Shown piece after piece: positions 10,287 through 20,028 of a stretch of DNA of 64,000 bases. Position numbers and translations under genes: made by a program. Position 1 is the first letter of the stretch; every line of letters starts with the position of its first letter. The notes under the pieces are model-generated. The model searched no databases, was not told the origin of the DNA, and saw nothing but the letters and a program-made list of their open reading frames with translations. Source of the DNA: Candidatus Dechloromonas phosphorivorans (GTDB taxonomy: Bacteria > Pseudomonadota > Gammaproteobacteria > Burkholderiales > Rhodocyclaceae). The stretch spans positions 1 to 64,000 of the forward strand of contig JADJMS010000051.1 in NCBI GenBank assembly GCA_016709495.1. Reading direction: 5' to 3'.

Positions 10287-10324
10287 ACTCCAGTCAATTG
10301 AGATAAATCTCGGATGACTGGAGT
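10287..10324 (-). promoter_or_regulatory. Hairpin in the 5' leader of the sulfate-binding protein gene, enclosing its RBS
   Basis: A perfect 10-bp inverted repeat, ACTCCAGTCA (10287-10296) against TGACTGGAGT (10315-10324), with a second small inverted repeat GAGAT-AA-ATCTC (10300-10311) in its loop. In the minus-strand transcript the 3' arm contains GGAG, the only Shine-Dalgarno-like sequence, eight bases before the ATG at 10281. The hairpin would therefore mask the RBS. Regulation of translation is inference. Confidence 0.55.
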
Positions 10325-10385
10325 CTAGGCAATGATTGTTATTCTGTGAAAGAATGATTAATCACAAAAATATAACCAAAATGAA

Positions 10386-11918
10386 TTAACCGAGAAATAG
10401 CTTGTACGCCGGATTCTGGCTTTCGTCCCAATGCGCGTAGCCGAGGTTCTTCAGGAACTCCTTGAATTGCCCCATCTCGCCCGGCGGCACTTGCATGCCG
10501 ACCAGCACGCGGCCGTAGTCGGCACCGTGGTTGCGGTAGTGGAAGAGACTGATGTTCCAGCCGGCGCTCATTTGCGTCAGGAAATTCATCAATGCCCCGG
10601 GCTTTTCCGGAAACTCGAAGCGATAGAGCAGTTCGTGCAGACCCTTTTCACAGACAGCCGGGGCGTGGCCCCCGACCATGTGACGAATGTGGTTCTTCGC
10701 CATTTCGTCATCGGTCAGGTCTAGCGTCGGGTAGCCGTGCTTGACTAGTTGTTCGACGAGTTTGCCTGATTCATTACGGTCAACGACCTGAATGCCGACA
10801 AAAACATGGGCTTCGCTCGCGGTGTGATAGCGGTAATTGAATTCAGTAACGTTGCGCTTGCCGATCAGGCCGAGGAATTTTTTGTAAGCGCCGGGCTTCT
10901 CGGGCAGCGTGACGGCCAGCACCGCCTCACGGCGTTCGCCGACTTCGGCACGCTCGGCGACGAAGCGCAGGCGGTCGAAATTCATGTTGGCGCCAGACGA
11001 GATGGCGATCAGGTTTTTATCCTTAAGCTTGTTCTTGCGCGCGTACTCCTTGGCCCCAGCTACCGCCAGCGCACCGGCGGGTTCGAGGATAGAGCGCGTG
11101 TCTTCAAAAACATCCTTGATTGCCGCGCAGATGGCATCGGTATCGACCAGGATCATTTCATCGACGTATTCCTTGCACAGCCGGAAGGTTTCTTCGCCGA
11201 CAAACTTGACCGCCGCACCGTCAGCAAACAAGCCAACCTGCTGCAAGCGCACGCGATGGCCCTTGGCCAGCGACTGGGTCATCGCATCGGCATCCTTGGC
11301 TTCAACGCCGATGATCTTGATTTCCGGGCGCAGACGCTTGATGTAAGCCGCCACACCGGCGATCAAACCACCGCCGCCAACGCAGCAGAAGATGGCGTGG
11401 ATCGGCCCGTTGTGCCGTGAATGCTGGCGCAGGATTTCCATGGCGATAGTGCCTTGACCGGCGATCACCTCGGGGTCGTCGAAGGGATGGACGAAGGTCA
11501 GCTTCTCGGTTTTCTCCAGCTCCAGCGCGTGTGCGTAGGCCTCATCGTAAGAATCGCCGAACAAGACAACTTCGCCGCCCCGGTTGCGCACGGCATCAAC
11601 CTTGATGCCCGGTGTCGAGGTCGGCATGACGATCACGGCCCGGCACCCGACCTTGGCTGCAGACATCGCCACGCCTTGGGCATGGTTGCCGGCTGACGCG
11701 CAGATCACGCCGCGCTTGAGTTTCTCGGCAGAAAGACTGGCAATCTTGTTGTAAGCGCCGCGAATCTTGAAGGAAAACACCGGCTGCAGATCTTCACGCT
11801 TGAGAATAATCTTGTTACCGACCCGGGCGGAAAGGTTGCTGGCCAGTTCGAGCGGCGTTTCGATCGCCACATCATAAACCTGTGCGTTGAGAACTTTTTC
11901 GAGATAATCCGGGTGCAT
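10386..11918 (-). CDS. ilvA: Threonine dehydratase, biosynthetic
   Basis: Deaminates threonine to 2-oxobutanoate, the first step of isoleucine synthesis, in the cytoplasm. From MHPDYLEKVLNAQVYD the protein is 510 residues. The PLP lysine is K51 in FSFKIRGAYNK; SAGNHAQGVA and CCVGGGGLIAGVA (phosphate-binding glycine loop) follow. The C-terminal half has two ACT-like regulatory domains (EKPGAYKKFLGLIG and EKPGALMNFLTQMSAG), the long form that is allosterically inhibited by isoleucine. It is divergent from chrA. A motif-like copy lies in the linker between ACT-like units (10773-10784). Confidence 0.95.
   Translation of the reverse strand: MHPDYLEKVLNAQVYDVAIETPLELASNLSARVGNKIILKREDLQPVFSFKIRGAYNKIASLSAEKLKRGVICASAGNHAQGVAMSAAKVGCRAVIVMPTSTPGIKVDAVRNRGGEVVLFGDSYDEAYAHALELEKTEKLTFVHPFDDPEVIAGQGTIAMEILRQHSRHNGPIHAIFCCVGGGGLIAGVAAYIKRLRPEIKIIGVEAKDADAMTQSLAKGHRVRLQQVGLFADGAAVKFVGEETFRLCKEYVDEMILVDTDAICAAIKDVFEDTRSILEPAGALAVAGAKEYARKNKLKDKNLIAISSGANMNFDRLRFVAERAEVGERREAVLAVTLPEKPGAYKKFLGLIGKRNVTEFNYRYHTASEAHVFVGIQVVDRNESGKLVEQLVKHGYPTLDLTDDEMAKNHIRHMVGGHAPAVCEKGLHELLYRFEFPEKPGALMNFLTQMSAGWNISLFHYRNHGADYGRVLVGMQVPPGEMGQFKEFLKNLGYAHWDESQNPAYKLFLG
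10773..10784 (-). repeat. Dispersed 12-bp motif copy, one mismatch
   Basis: GTTGACCGTAAT on minus inside ilvA, encoding V-D-R-N in the first ACT-like domain (QVVDRNESG). It has the same final base as the copy at 78-89. Confidence 0.6.
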
Positions 11919-12071
11919 TTGGCGCAACTCATTAAGGCAAAAGGGAGATTCTACGGGTGGAGTGAGCAAACGTCACGGCGGAAAGCGAGCTTTGAGGCTT
12001 TCGCCACTCACCGTTCAGCAAATTTTGGTTTGTGCTTACACTGCTGCTTGAATATTTCGCTTGAGTTCCCG

Positions 12072-13421
12072 ATGCAACAATCAACACCACCCGCGCCAGT
12101 CTCTTTTTGGGAAGCCTTCCGCTTCTGGCTCAAGCTCGGCTTCATCAGTTTCGGTGGCCCCGCCGGACAGATTGCGATGATGCATCAGGAGCTGGTCGAA
12201 AAACGCCGCTGGCTGTCCGAAGGCCGTTTCCTGCACGCGCTCAATTACTGCATGGTGCTGCCCGGCCCGGAGGCGCAGCAACTGGCGACCTACATCGGCT
12301 GGCTGATGCACCGCACGTGGGGAGGCATTGTTGCCGGCGTACTGTTTGTGCTGCCCTCGTTGTTCATCCTGATTTTTCTGTCATGGATTTACATTGCCTA
12401 CGGCAATACGATGCTGGTTGCCGGGCTGTTTTTCGGCATCAAACCAGCGGTCACCGCCATCGTTTTGCAAGCAGCCTGGCGTATAGGTTCACGCGCCTTG
12501 AAGAACAAAGGCTTGTGGGCGATTGCAGCAGCAGCTTTCATCGCAATTTTCGCCTTCGGCACGCCGTTTCCGCTGATTGTTGTGGCAGCAGCGCTGATTG
12601 GTTACGCCGGCGGACGCTTGCGGCCCGATTGGTTCAAAGCTTCCGGTCAACACGGAAAAAGTGCCCATTTTTTTGGCCCGGCGCTCATCGATGACAACAC
12701 GCCGACGCCGGAACATGCCCGCTTCCGCTGGCCGCGCCTGCTCACCGTTGCCGCCATCGGCGCTTTGCTCTGGGCGCTGCCAATGGGTCTGCTCACCAGC
12801 ATGCTCGGCTGGCAACACACGCTGACACAAATGGGCTGGTTCTTCACCAAGGCCGCCCTGCTCACCTTCGGTGGCGCTTACGCGGTTTTACCTTACGTTT
12901 ATCAAGGTGCAGTGACGCATTTCGGCTGGCTGACGCCGACCCAGATGATCGACGGGCTGGCCCTAGGTGAAACGACACCGGGTCCGCTAATCATGGTCGT
13001 TGCCTTCGTCGGCTTTGTCGGTGGCTACCAAACGCCCCAGATGCTGGTGCTATTCGGGCCGGAAAACCGCTTCCTGGCCGGTGCTTTGGCGGCCAGCCTG
13101 GTCACCTGGTTTACTTTCCTGCCCTCGTTCGTCTTTATTTTGCTCGGTGGGCCACTGGTAGAAACAACGCACGGCCAGCTGAAATTTACTGCGCCACTCA
13201 CCGCTATTACTGCTGCGGTGGTTGGCGTCATTCTCAATCTGGCGCTGTTTTTTGGCTATCACGTCCTTTGGCCGCAGGGCATTAATGGCGGATTTGACTG
13301 GGTTTCAGCGGCTATTGCGCTGGCTGCCGCACTCGCCCTCTTCCGCTTCCAGCAAAGTGTCATGCGCGTCATTGCGGCCTGTGCGTTGCTCGGCTTGTTG
13401 ATCAAGATCAGCGGTTTTTAG
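12072..13421 (+). CDS. chrA: Chromate transporter, long-chain CHR family
   Basis: Inner-membrane protein of 449 residues with two homologous halves, the bidomain CHR architecture, implicated in chromate efflux. The first half has FWLKLGFISFGGPAGQIAMMH, RRWLSEGRFLHALNYCMVLPGPEAQQLATYIG and a following hydrophobic helix; the second has FFTKAALLTFGGAYAVLPYV and GLALGETTPGPLIMVVAFVGFVGG. About ten membrane segments are visible. The start at 12072 (MQQSTPPAPVSFWEAFRFW) matches where the conserved domain begins; in-frame codons upstream look non-coding. It is divergent from ilvA, with about 150 bases between starts. No chrB-like regulator is adjacent, so the physiological substrate is uncertain. 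Confidence 0.92.
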   Translation: MQQSTPPAPVSFWEAFRFWLKLGFISFGGPAGQIAMMHQELVEKRRWLSEGRFLHALNYCMVLPGPEAQQLATYIGWLMHRTWGGIVAGVLFVLPSLFILIFLSWIYIAYGNTMLVAGLFFGIKPAVTAIVLQAAWRIGSRALKNKGLWAIAAAAFIAIFAFGTPFPLIVVAAALIGYAGGRLRPDWFKASGQHGKSAHFFGPALIDDNTPTPEHARFRWPRLLTVAAIGALLWALPMGLLTSMLGWQHTLTQMGWFFTKAALLTFGGAYAVLPYVYQGAVTHFGWLTPTQMIDGLALGETTPGPLIMVVAFVGFVGGYQTPQMLVLFGPENRFLAGALAASLVTWFTFLPSFVFILLGGPLVETTHGQLKFTAPLTAITAAVVGVILNLALFFGYHVLWPQGINGGFDWVSAAIALAAALALFRFQQSVMRVIAACALLGLLIKISGF

Positions 13422-13521
13422 ACGAACTGAAACTTTAGACCCATCCGCCAGTCCACCTGTGCCCGCATGTTGCGCTGCAATACGCTAAAATCACTTTTTT
13501 GACGGACCACCGGCCGCTTCC

Positions 13522-16500
13522 ATGACTGCCCGCTTGCGCGAAATACCTTACAACTACACCTCGTTCTCAGACCGCGAGATCGTTATCCGCCTGCTCGGCG
13601 TCGACAACTGGGAAGTGCTCGATGAGCTACGCTCCGAGCGCGTTACCGGCCGTTCGGCACGCATGCTTTACGAGGTGCTGGGCGACATCTGGGTCGTGCA
13701 GCGCAACCCGTATCTGGAAGATGACCTGCTCGACAATCGTGATCGCCGCGATGCGCTGGTCAACGCGCTGCACCACCGACTGTCCGAGGTTGAAAAGCGC
13801 CGCGAAGCGACCGAAGGTGAAGATCCGGAACGTTCGGCCAAGGTCAAACGTCTGGTCGATGCTGCACGCGATGCGGTCAATCGTTTCGCCGAACGTTTCG
13901 CCGAAACCTACGACCTGCGCCGCAAGGTCATGAAGATACTCGGCAAGCACACGCGCAAGGACAATATCGCTTTTGACGGCCTGGCCCGCGTCTCGCACGT
14001 CACCGACGCGACCGACTGGCGCGTCGAATACCCCTTCGTCGTCCTCAATCCGGACACCGAAGAGGAAATCGGCCACCTCGTGCGCGGCTGTATAGAAGCC
14101 GGCCTGACCATCATCGCCCGTGGCGGTGGCACCGGTTACACCGGCGGCGCCGTGCCGCTGACCCGCAATGCGGCAGTGATCAACACAGAAAAACTGATCG
14201 ACATCGGCCCGGTTGAAGATCTGGTGCTGGCCGGCCATGAAACGCCTTATGCGACGATTCGCACCGGTGCTGGCGTAGTGACCGACCGTGTTTCCGAAGC
14301 CGCCTCGCTGGCTGGGCGGGTCTTTGCGGTCGATCCGACTTCGGCTTCTGCCTCGTGCATCGGTGGCAACATCGCCATGAACGCCGGTGGCAAAAAGGCC
14401 GTGCTGTGGGGCACCGCACTCGACAATCTGGCCTGGTGGAAGATGGTTGATCCGGACGGCAACTGGCTGGAAGTCGAACGGGTCAATCACAATTTCGGCA
14501 AGATTCATGAGCAGGAAAATGTCGAATTCCGCCTCAAGCGCTTTGACCCTAGCGGCAAGAAGCTGCTCGGCGAGGAAATCCTGACCTTGCCGGGCGCCGC
14601 CTGCCGCAAGATCGGGCTGGGCAAGGACGTGACCGACAAGTTCCTCGGTGGCATTCCCGGCGTGCAGAAAGAAGGTACCGACGGCATCATCGTCGCCGCG
14701 CGCTGGGTGCTGCACAAGATGCCGCCAGTGGCACGCACGGTTTGTCTCGAATTCTTCGGCCAAGTCCGCGAAGCCGTTCCGGCTATCGTTGAAATTACCG
14801 ACTACTTCAAGCCGGGCGGGGCCGGGCATGCCGCTGGCGTGCAACTGGCCGGTCTTGAGCATATGGACGAGCGCTATGTGAAGGCTGTCGGTTATGCGAC
14901 CAAGGCCAAGCGCCACGGTCGACCGAAGATGGTGCTGATTGGTGATCTTGTCGGACATGACGAAAATGCGGTGATGGCTGCTGCTTCCGATGTAGTCCGT
15001 ATGTGCAATTTGCGGGCCGCCGAAGGATTCATTGCGGTCAACGCCGAAACGCGCAAGAAATTCTGGCTCGACCGTTCACGTACTGCCGCCATTTCGCGCC
15101 ACACCAACGCCTTCAAGCTGAATGAGGACGTGGTCATCCCGCTGCCGCGCATGGGCGATTACTGTGACGGCATCGAGCGCATCAACATCGAGCTGTCGAC
15201 TCAGAACAAGCTGGCCCTCTGCGATGCACTAGCCGAATTCCTCAAGGGCGATCTGCCGCTACATCGCGGCGACACAACTCTCGACACGGACGTGTTAATC
15301 GGCGACCGTCGACAGGCTGCCATTGATTACGTTGACGCAGTCCGCCTGCGTTGGGCATGGCTGCTGGAAAATCTCGACCTGCCGTTGGCCGAAGCCGAAT
15401 CGCGCTTCGCCGCCTACTGCGTGGTCGCTGGCGAACTGACCAACCGAGCCGATAACCCGACGCTGTTCCACCGTCTGCAGGATTACTCGGTGCGCACGTC
15501 GTGGAAGCAGGAACTGCATGCCCGGCTGGCCAAGATTTTCGATGGCGGCGTCTATCGCCCGATCATCGAACGCATCGAAGCAATCCACAAGGAAGTGCTG
15601 CGCGGCCGCGTTTTCGTTGCCTTGCATATGCACGCTGGCGACGGCAATGTGCACACCAATCTGCCGGTCAATTCCGACAATTATGAAATGCTGCAAACCG
15701 CCAATCACGCGGTGGAACGCATCATGCACATCGCTCGCTCACTGGACGGCGTCATTTCCGGCGAACACGGTATCGGCATCACCAAACTGGAATTCCTGAC
15801 CGAAGAAGAACTCGGCCCCTTCCGCGCCTACAAGCAGAAGGTTGACCCGGAAGGACGCTTCAACAAGGGCAAGCTGATGCCCGGCGGCGACATGACGAAT
15901 GCCTACACACCGTCGTTCAGTTTGCTCGGCACCGAATCGCTGATCATGGAGCAATCCGAGATCGGCAAAATTTCCGACATGGTCAAGGACTGCCTGCGCT
16001 GCGGCAAATGCAAGCCGGTATGCTCGACGCACGTCCCGCGCGCCAATCTGCTTTACTCGCCGCGCAACAAGATTCTGGCGACTTCGCTGCTGGTCGAAGC
16101 CTTCCTCTACGAAGAACAGACCCGACGCGGCATTTCGCTCAAGCACTTCGACGAATTCAACGATGTCGCCGACCATTGCACGGTCTGCCACCGCTGCGTC
16201 AAGCCTTGCCCGGTCGACATCGATTTCGGCGATGTTTCCGTGGCCATGCGCAACTTCCTGCGCAAGCAGGAGAAAAAACGTTTCAGCCCCGGCACCTGGG
16301 CGGCGATCACGTATCTGAATCTGAAAGACCCGGCGACCATCAAGCTGATGCGCTTCGGCATGATGGACTTCGGCTTCAAAGCCCAACGCCTTGCCAACAA
16401 AGCAGCCAAGGCACTTGGTCTGGTTCAGGAAACCCGCGCTCATCCGCCGGTGTCATTGGGGGCACCGACGGTCAAAACGCAGATCATTCACTTCCTCAAC

Positions 16501-17397
16501 CGGCCAATGCCGGGCAACCTGCCCAAGCGCACCTCGCGCGCCCTGCTCGACATTGAAGACGACAAGGTCATCCCAGTCATCCGCAATCCGCGCAAGACGA
16601 CCGAGGAATCGGATGCTGTCTTCTACTTCCCCGGTTGTGGTTCCGAGCGTCTGTTCTCCCAAGTTGGCCTGGCCACGCAGGCAATGCTCTACGAAGTCGG
16701 CGCGACGACCGTGCTGCCACCGGGCTATCTGTGCTGCGGCTATCCACAGACCGCCTCTGGCGACGAAGACAAGGGTCAGAAAATCACGACGGACAACCGC
16801 GTGCTCTTTCACCGCGTTGCCAATACGCTGAACTATCTCGACATCAAGACGGTCATCGTCTCCTGCGGTACCTGCATGGATCAACTGCAGAAATACCAGT
16901 TTGAGAAGATTTTTCCCGGTTGCCGCCTGCTCGACATCCATGAATATTTAATGGAAAAAGGCGTCAAACTCGAAGGTGTCGAAGGAACGCGATATATGTA
17001 TCACGACCCTTGCCACACGCCAATGAAGGCTTATGCCCCACTAGCGGTCACCAAGGCATTGATGGGTCAGGAAGTGCCGCTAACCGACCGTTGCTGCGGC
17101 GACGCCGGCTCCTTCGCCTATTCCCGCCCGGATATCGCCACACAGGTGAAGTTCCGCAAACAAGAAGAAATCGAAAACGGTGCCGCCAAGCTCCGTGCCG
17201 ATGGTTTCAAAGGCGATGTCAAAATTTTGACCTCCTGCCCGGCCTGTCTTCAAGGTTTGAGCCGTTATGACGATGATGCCGGCACCAAGGCGGACTACAT
17301 CGTCGTCGAGCTGGCCAAACATTTGCTCGGTGAGAACTGGATGGCTGACTACGTTGGCAAAGCCAATACCGGCGGCATTGAACGCATACTTCTATGA
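13522..17397 (+). CDS. Large FAD-linked oxidoreductase with Fe-S and CCG domains (DUF3683/GlcD-GlpC type)
   Basis: A 1291-residue multidomain enzyme, probably oxidising a 2-hydroxy acid such as D-lactate and passing electrons to the respiratory chain. In order: an N-terminal DUF3683-like region (residues 1-150); a PCMH-type FAD-binding domain with VLNPDTEEEIGHLV and RGGGTGYTGGAVPL (about 170-400); an FAD-oxidase C-terminal part with HMHAGDGNVHTNLPV and GEHGIGITKLEFL (about 700-760); two 4Fe-4S clusters CLRCGKCKPVC (about 824) and CTVCHRCVKPC (about 887); and two CCG cysteine-rich repeats (YFPGCGSERLFS with CCGYP, then HDPCHTPMK with CCGDAG). It fuses what in other bacteria are separate GlcD and GlcF/GlpC subunits. 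The frame is intact over 3.9 kb. Confidence 0.9.
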   Translation: MTARLREIPYNYTSFSDREIVIRLLGVDNWEVLDELRSERVTGRSARMLYEVLGDIWVVQRNPYLEDDLLDNRDRRDALVNALHHRLSEVEKRREATEGEDPERSAKVKRLVDAARDAVNRFAERFAETYDLRRKVMKILGKHTRKDNIAFDGLARVSHVTDATDWRVEYPFVVLNPDTEEEIGHLVRGCIEAGLTIIARGGGTGYTGGAVPLTRNAAVINTEKLIDIGPVEDLVLAGHETPYATIRTGAGVVTDRVSEAASLAGRVFAVDPTSASASCIGGNIAMNAGGKKAVLWGTALDNLAWWKMVDPDGNWLEVERVNHNFGKIHEQENVEFRLKRFDPSGKKLLGEEILTLPGAACRKIGLGKDVTDKFLGGIPGVQKEGTDGIIVAARWVLHKMPPVARTVCLEFFGQVREAVPAIVEITDYFKPGGAGHAAGVQLAGLEHMDERYVKAVGYATKAKRHGRPKMVLIGDLVGHDENAVMAAASDVVRMCNLRAAEGFIAVNAETRKKFWLDRSRTAAISRHTNAFKLNEDVVIPLPRMGDYCDGIERINIELSTQNKLALCDALAEFLKGDLPLHRGDTTLDTDVLIGDRRQAAIDYVDAVRLRWAWLLENLDLPLAEAESRFAAYCVVAGELTNRADNPTLFHRLQDYSVRTSWKQELHARLAKIFDGGVYRPIIERIEAIHKEVLRGRVFVALHMHAGDGNVHTNLPVNSDNYEMLQTANHAVERIMHIARSLDGVISGEHGIGITKLEFLTEEELGPFRAYKQKVDPEGRFNKGKLMPGGDMTNAYTPSFSLLGTESLIMEQSEIGKISDMVKDCLRCGKCKPVCSTHVPRANLLYSPRNKILATSLLVEAFLYEEQTRRGISLKHFDEFNDVADHCTVCHRCVKPCPVDIDFGDVSVAMRNFLRKQEKKRFSPGTWAAITYLNLKDPATIKLMRFGMMDFGFKAQRLANKAAKALGLVQETRAHPPVSLGAPTVKTQIIHFLNRPMPGNLPKRTSRALLDIEDDKVIPVIRNPRKTTEESDAVFYFPGCGSERLFSQVGLATQAMLYEVGATTVLPPGYLCCGYPQTASGDEDKGQKITTDNRVLFHRVANTLNYLDIKTVIVSCGTCMDQLQKYQFEKIFPGCRLLDIHEYLMEKGVKLEGVEGTRYMYHDPCHTPMKAYAPLAVTKALMGQEVPLTDRCCGDAGSFAYSRPDIATQVKFRKQEEIENGAAKLRADGFKGDVKILTSCPACLQGLSRYDDDAGTKADYIVVELAKHLLGENWMADYVGKANTGGIERILL

Positions 17398-17498
17398 CCT
17401 TTTGGTGATAATCGTGAATTACTTCCTGTCTCGGCAGGGAGCATTTGCGTTATTACTATTCCGTCAGGAAGTTTCGTTCAATTTTAGGAGTAGCCACG

Positions 17499-17939
17499 GT
17501 GGACAATATGTGCGGTCATTGCGAACTATGCGTCAACTCGGGCGGAGTTTTGCTTTGGGATGGCAAGGACTGCCGTGTCGTTCGCGTTGAAGATGCCGAT
17601 TACCCTGGATTTTGCCGCGTCATCTGGCGTGATCACATCCGTGAGATGACCGATTTGATTCCAAGTCAGCGCAGTTCGATCATGGAAGTCGTATTCGGTG
17701 TCGAACTTGTCATTCGTCAGTTATTTTTGCCGCACAAAATCAATCTGGCCAGTTTCGGTAACATGACGCCACATCTACATTGGCATGTGATCCCACGCTG
17801 GTCTGATGATCGCCACTTTCCCGAACCCATCTGGGGCAAAACTCAGCAGATCAAGTTACCGGAACGCAACAAGGTTTCTGACGAAACACTGGCTCTGGAA
17901 CTAAAAAACCATTTTTTGCGTGAAAACATTCATGGTTGA
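17499..17939 (+). CDS. HIT-family (histidine triad) protein
   Basis: A 146-residue nucleotide-binding protein of the HIT superfamily, likely a nucleotide hydrolase. The histidine triad reads HLHWHVIPRW near residue 90, and an N-terminal C-G-H-C-E-L-C cluster at residues 5-11 looks like a zinc site. GTG at 17499 is preferred because AGGAG lies about nine bases before it and the upstream in-frame sequence is not family-like. Its end overlaps or nearly abuts the next gene, which suggests an operon with the PilZ-like protein, DUF971, ubiE and ubiJ. Confidence 0.85.
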   Translation: MDNMCGHCELCVNSGGVLLWDGKDCRVVRVEDADYPGFCRVIWRDHIREMTDLIPSQRSSIMEVVFGVELVIRQLFLPHKINLASFGNMTPHLHWHVIPRWSDDRHFPEPIWGKTQQIKLPERNKVSDETLALELKNHFLRENIHG

Positions 17940-17946
17940 GCCAACG

Positions 17947-19539
17947 ATGAACCTAACCACGCTTTCAATACCTGACATGGCAACCGGTTCGGCCTATTTG
18001 TCACGCTTGCCACTCGCCAATCCAGCAGCGGCCGAACAGCAGTTGCAGCTGTTTCTTGATGCATTGTTATCTGATCCACCCCCAGCAGATACGCTGCTCT
18101 CGTTGCTCGAACAAGCCCGCATTCCGCTCTGCTTTGTGGAAGAAGAGATGGCCCGGCGGTATCACAACAAGGCGCTACCGCTTGGAAGCGAAGAGGAAAC
18201 CAGCTTTCAGCTCGTTCTCTCTACCTGGGAAAATATGCGTAGTGCTTATGCACTTTGCGCCCGACTGGCTGAACCAATGGCCAGCGACCCGCAATTCAAC
18301 GGCTTGATCGCAACGGTACTGCATCGCTGCCTGTATTACAGCGGAATGGTTATTCTTGAGCATTTTCGCGCTCGACGCGAACTGCCACCCGGCATCTGGC
18401 AGGATCTCCACCAGTTTTACGCTACCGCCGAGCATTGGGGTGTGGCTTATACGCCGATTGAAGATGCACTGGAGAGTAACCTGCAGGCCACGCATTGCTC
18501 CGCTGCATACGTCACCATCCTGCTGATTGATGTGGCAAGCCCGTATAGCAACTCCGTGCGTAATCTAAATTTGATTCGCCGCTGGGCTGGCTTGTGGGCT
18601 CCGTTGGTTTCTGTCCAGATACTTGATGATGATTTAGAAATACCGCCCTATATCATCGAGTTAAAAAAGGACGCCCCGCTTCATCCTGCCAACAATACCG
18701 AGAATATAGGCACTGATGCCCGGCGCCTGGATACCTCGCGTCTCGGCCTGCAGTTAAGCCACATGCTTTCCCAACTTCGCCAGCGTATGACCCCATCACA
18801 GCTCGGGCTTGGCGAAGAAACCATCGGTCACGTCATCAAATTGCTCGATCATTTGTCGCGACCATGGACACAGGCAGCGTCCCCGCGTCGATTCAGACGC
18901 TTTGCCACAGTCGGTAGCGCTCGTATTGCGGTTGGCTTTGAAGCAATGCATTTTCACATCAGTGGCCAGGAGTTTATTCAGACCGATGCCGCGTCAGCCT
19001 ATTCACGCGATCAATACGACAAGTTGTTCACTTTCAGGGAAACCGCAAATCCAGGCGAGAAGCTTAACGTCCGTGCTAATGCCGACTTTCCATTAGATGA
19101 CTGGTCGGTCATCAACCATTCAGCAAACGGTTTCCGACTGGCTCGCAGTTCTGCAGGCCAAAAAATTACGCACAGTCAGTTACTTTGTATTTGCCCACAC
19201 GACGGCGAGCATTTCCTTTTAGCTCAAGCCAGCTGGCTGATGGAGGAAGGGGATGGTGGACTGCTATTGGGTGTTTCGGTATTGCCTGGTTTGCCGCAAG
19301 CTGTCTCTTTACGCCCCGTTGTAGCTCATGATGGTGTCCGTGAACGCTTCAGTCGCGCCTTTCTTCTACCTGCAGTCCCAGCAATCCACGAGGAGCCCTC
19401 ACTGGTATTGCCAAAGAATTTATATCAGGCCAGCCGAATATTGGAGCTGCATTCCGAAGGGAAAGTCTTGCAGGTTAGACTCAAACATATTCTGCAGAAT
19501 GGAATGGATTTTGATCGTAGCAGCTTCGATTTACTTTGA
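17947..19539 (+). CDS. Hypothetical protein with PilZ-like C-terminal domain
   Basis: About 530 residues, no signal peptide, mostly helical N-terminal half (EEEMARRYHNKALPLGSEEET, LVLSTWENMRSAYALCARL). Near residue 390 the segment DDWSVINHSANGFRLARS resembles the PilZ [D/N]-x-S-x-x-G c-di-GMP motif and is followed by a beta-barrel-like stretch (LLLGVSVLPGLPQAV). An upstream RxxxR pair is not convincing, so nucleotide binding is uncertain. Such proteins are found in Rhodocyclales beside ubiE, but I know no defined role. ATG at 17932 is an alternative start overlapping the HIT gene; 17947 is chosen on weak grounds. Confidence 0.6.
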   Translation: MNLTTLSIPDMATGSAYLSRLPLANPAAAEQQLQLFLDALLSDPPPADTLLSLLEQARIPLCFVEEEMARRYHNKALPLGSEEETSFQLVLSTWENMRSAYALCARLAEPMASDPQFNGLIATVLHRCLYYSGMVILEHFRARRELPPGIWQDLHQFYATAEHWGVAYTPIEDALESNLQATHCSAAYVTILLIDVASPYSNSVRNLNLIRRWAGLWAPLVSVQILDDDLEIPPYIIELKKDAPLHPANNTENIGTDARRLDTSRLGLQLSHMLSQLRQRMTPSQLGLGEETIGHVIKLLDHLSRPWTQAASPRRFRRFATVGSARIAVGFEAMHFHISGQEFIQTDAASAYSRDQYDKLFTFRETANPGEKLNVRANADFPLDDWSVINHSANGFRLARSSAGQKITHSQLLCICPHDGEHFLLAQASWLMEEGDGGLLLGVSVLPGLPQAVSLRPVVAHDGVRERFSRAFLLPAVPAIHEEPSLVLPKNLYQASRILELHSEGKVLQVRLKHILQNGMDFDRSSFDLL

Positions 19540-19602
19540 GCGATCTTGGGTACGCCGATTGGTGAGTGCGCTAAACTAGCGTCTTCTGCCTAGGAGGATA
19601 TT

Positions 19603-20022
19603 ATGGCCGGCATCGACAGGGATACACCGATCCCGACCGAAATCAAGCTTCACCAAAAATCGCGCTTGCTGGAATTGACATACGAGTCGGGGGAATCTCA
19701 CCAATTAAGTTGTGAATTCCTTCGTGTGTTTACACCATCAGCAGAAGCACGTGGGCATGGTCCTGGTCAGGAAACGTTGCAAACGGGTAAACGGACAGTT
19801 GAGATTTCACGAATTGAACCTGTTGGCACATATGCCTTGCGACTTGTGTTCTCTGATGGCCATGACAGCGGCCTTTATTCCTGGGATCTGCTCTACAACC
19901 TCGGGCAGCATCAGGAAGAACTTTGGCATGACTACCTTAAACAAATCGAATCGCAAGAGCTTTCCCGCGACGTCGATACAACTTCACGACCCGCAAGCGG
20001 CGGCAGTTGCGGTAAACACTAA
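19603..20022 (+). CDS. DUF971 domain protein (GBBH-like N-terminal domain)
   Basis: A 139-residue protein with a strong RBS (AGGAGG, six bases before ATG). The sequence PTEIKLHQKSRLLELTYESG, EFLRVFTPSAEARGHG and YALRLVFSDGHDSGLYSWDLLYNLG is the DUF971 pattern, a small zinc/iron-type domain related to the N-terminus of gamma-butyrobetaine hydroxylase. Its role is undefined, but it is commonly encoded just before ubiE in betaproteobacteria, as here with seven bases between. A C-terminal Ser/Cys-rich tail (ASGGSCGKH) is present. Confidence 0.85.
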   Translation: MAGIDRDTPIPTEIKLHQKSRLLELTYESGESHQLSCEFLRVFTPSAEARGHGPGQETLQTGKRTVEISRIEPVGTYALRLVFSDGHDSGLYSWDLLYNLGQHQEELWHDYLKQIESQELSRDVDTTSRPASGGSCGKH

Positions 20023-20028
20023 AACACC

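Noticed and set aside
15032..15046. TTGCGGTCAACGCCG in the large oxidoreductase gene, similar to the dispersed motif
   Set aside because: Two mismatches to the core and it encodes a plausible family segment (FIAVNAE). Left out of the main count, though the CGGC flank matches.
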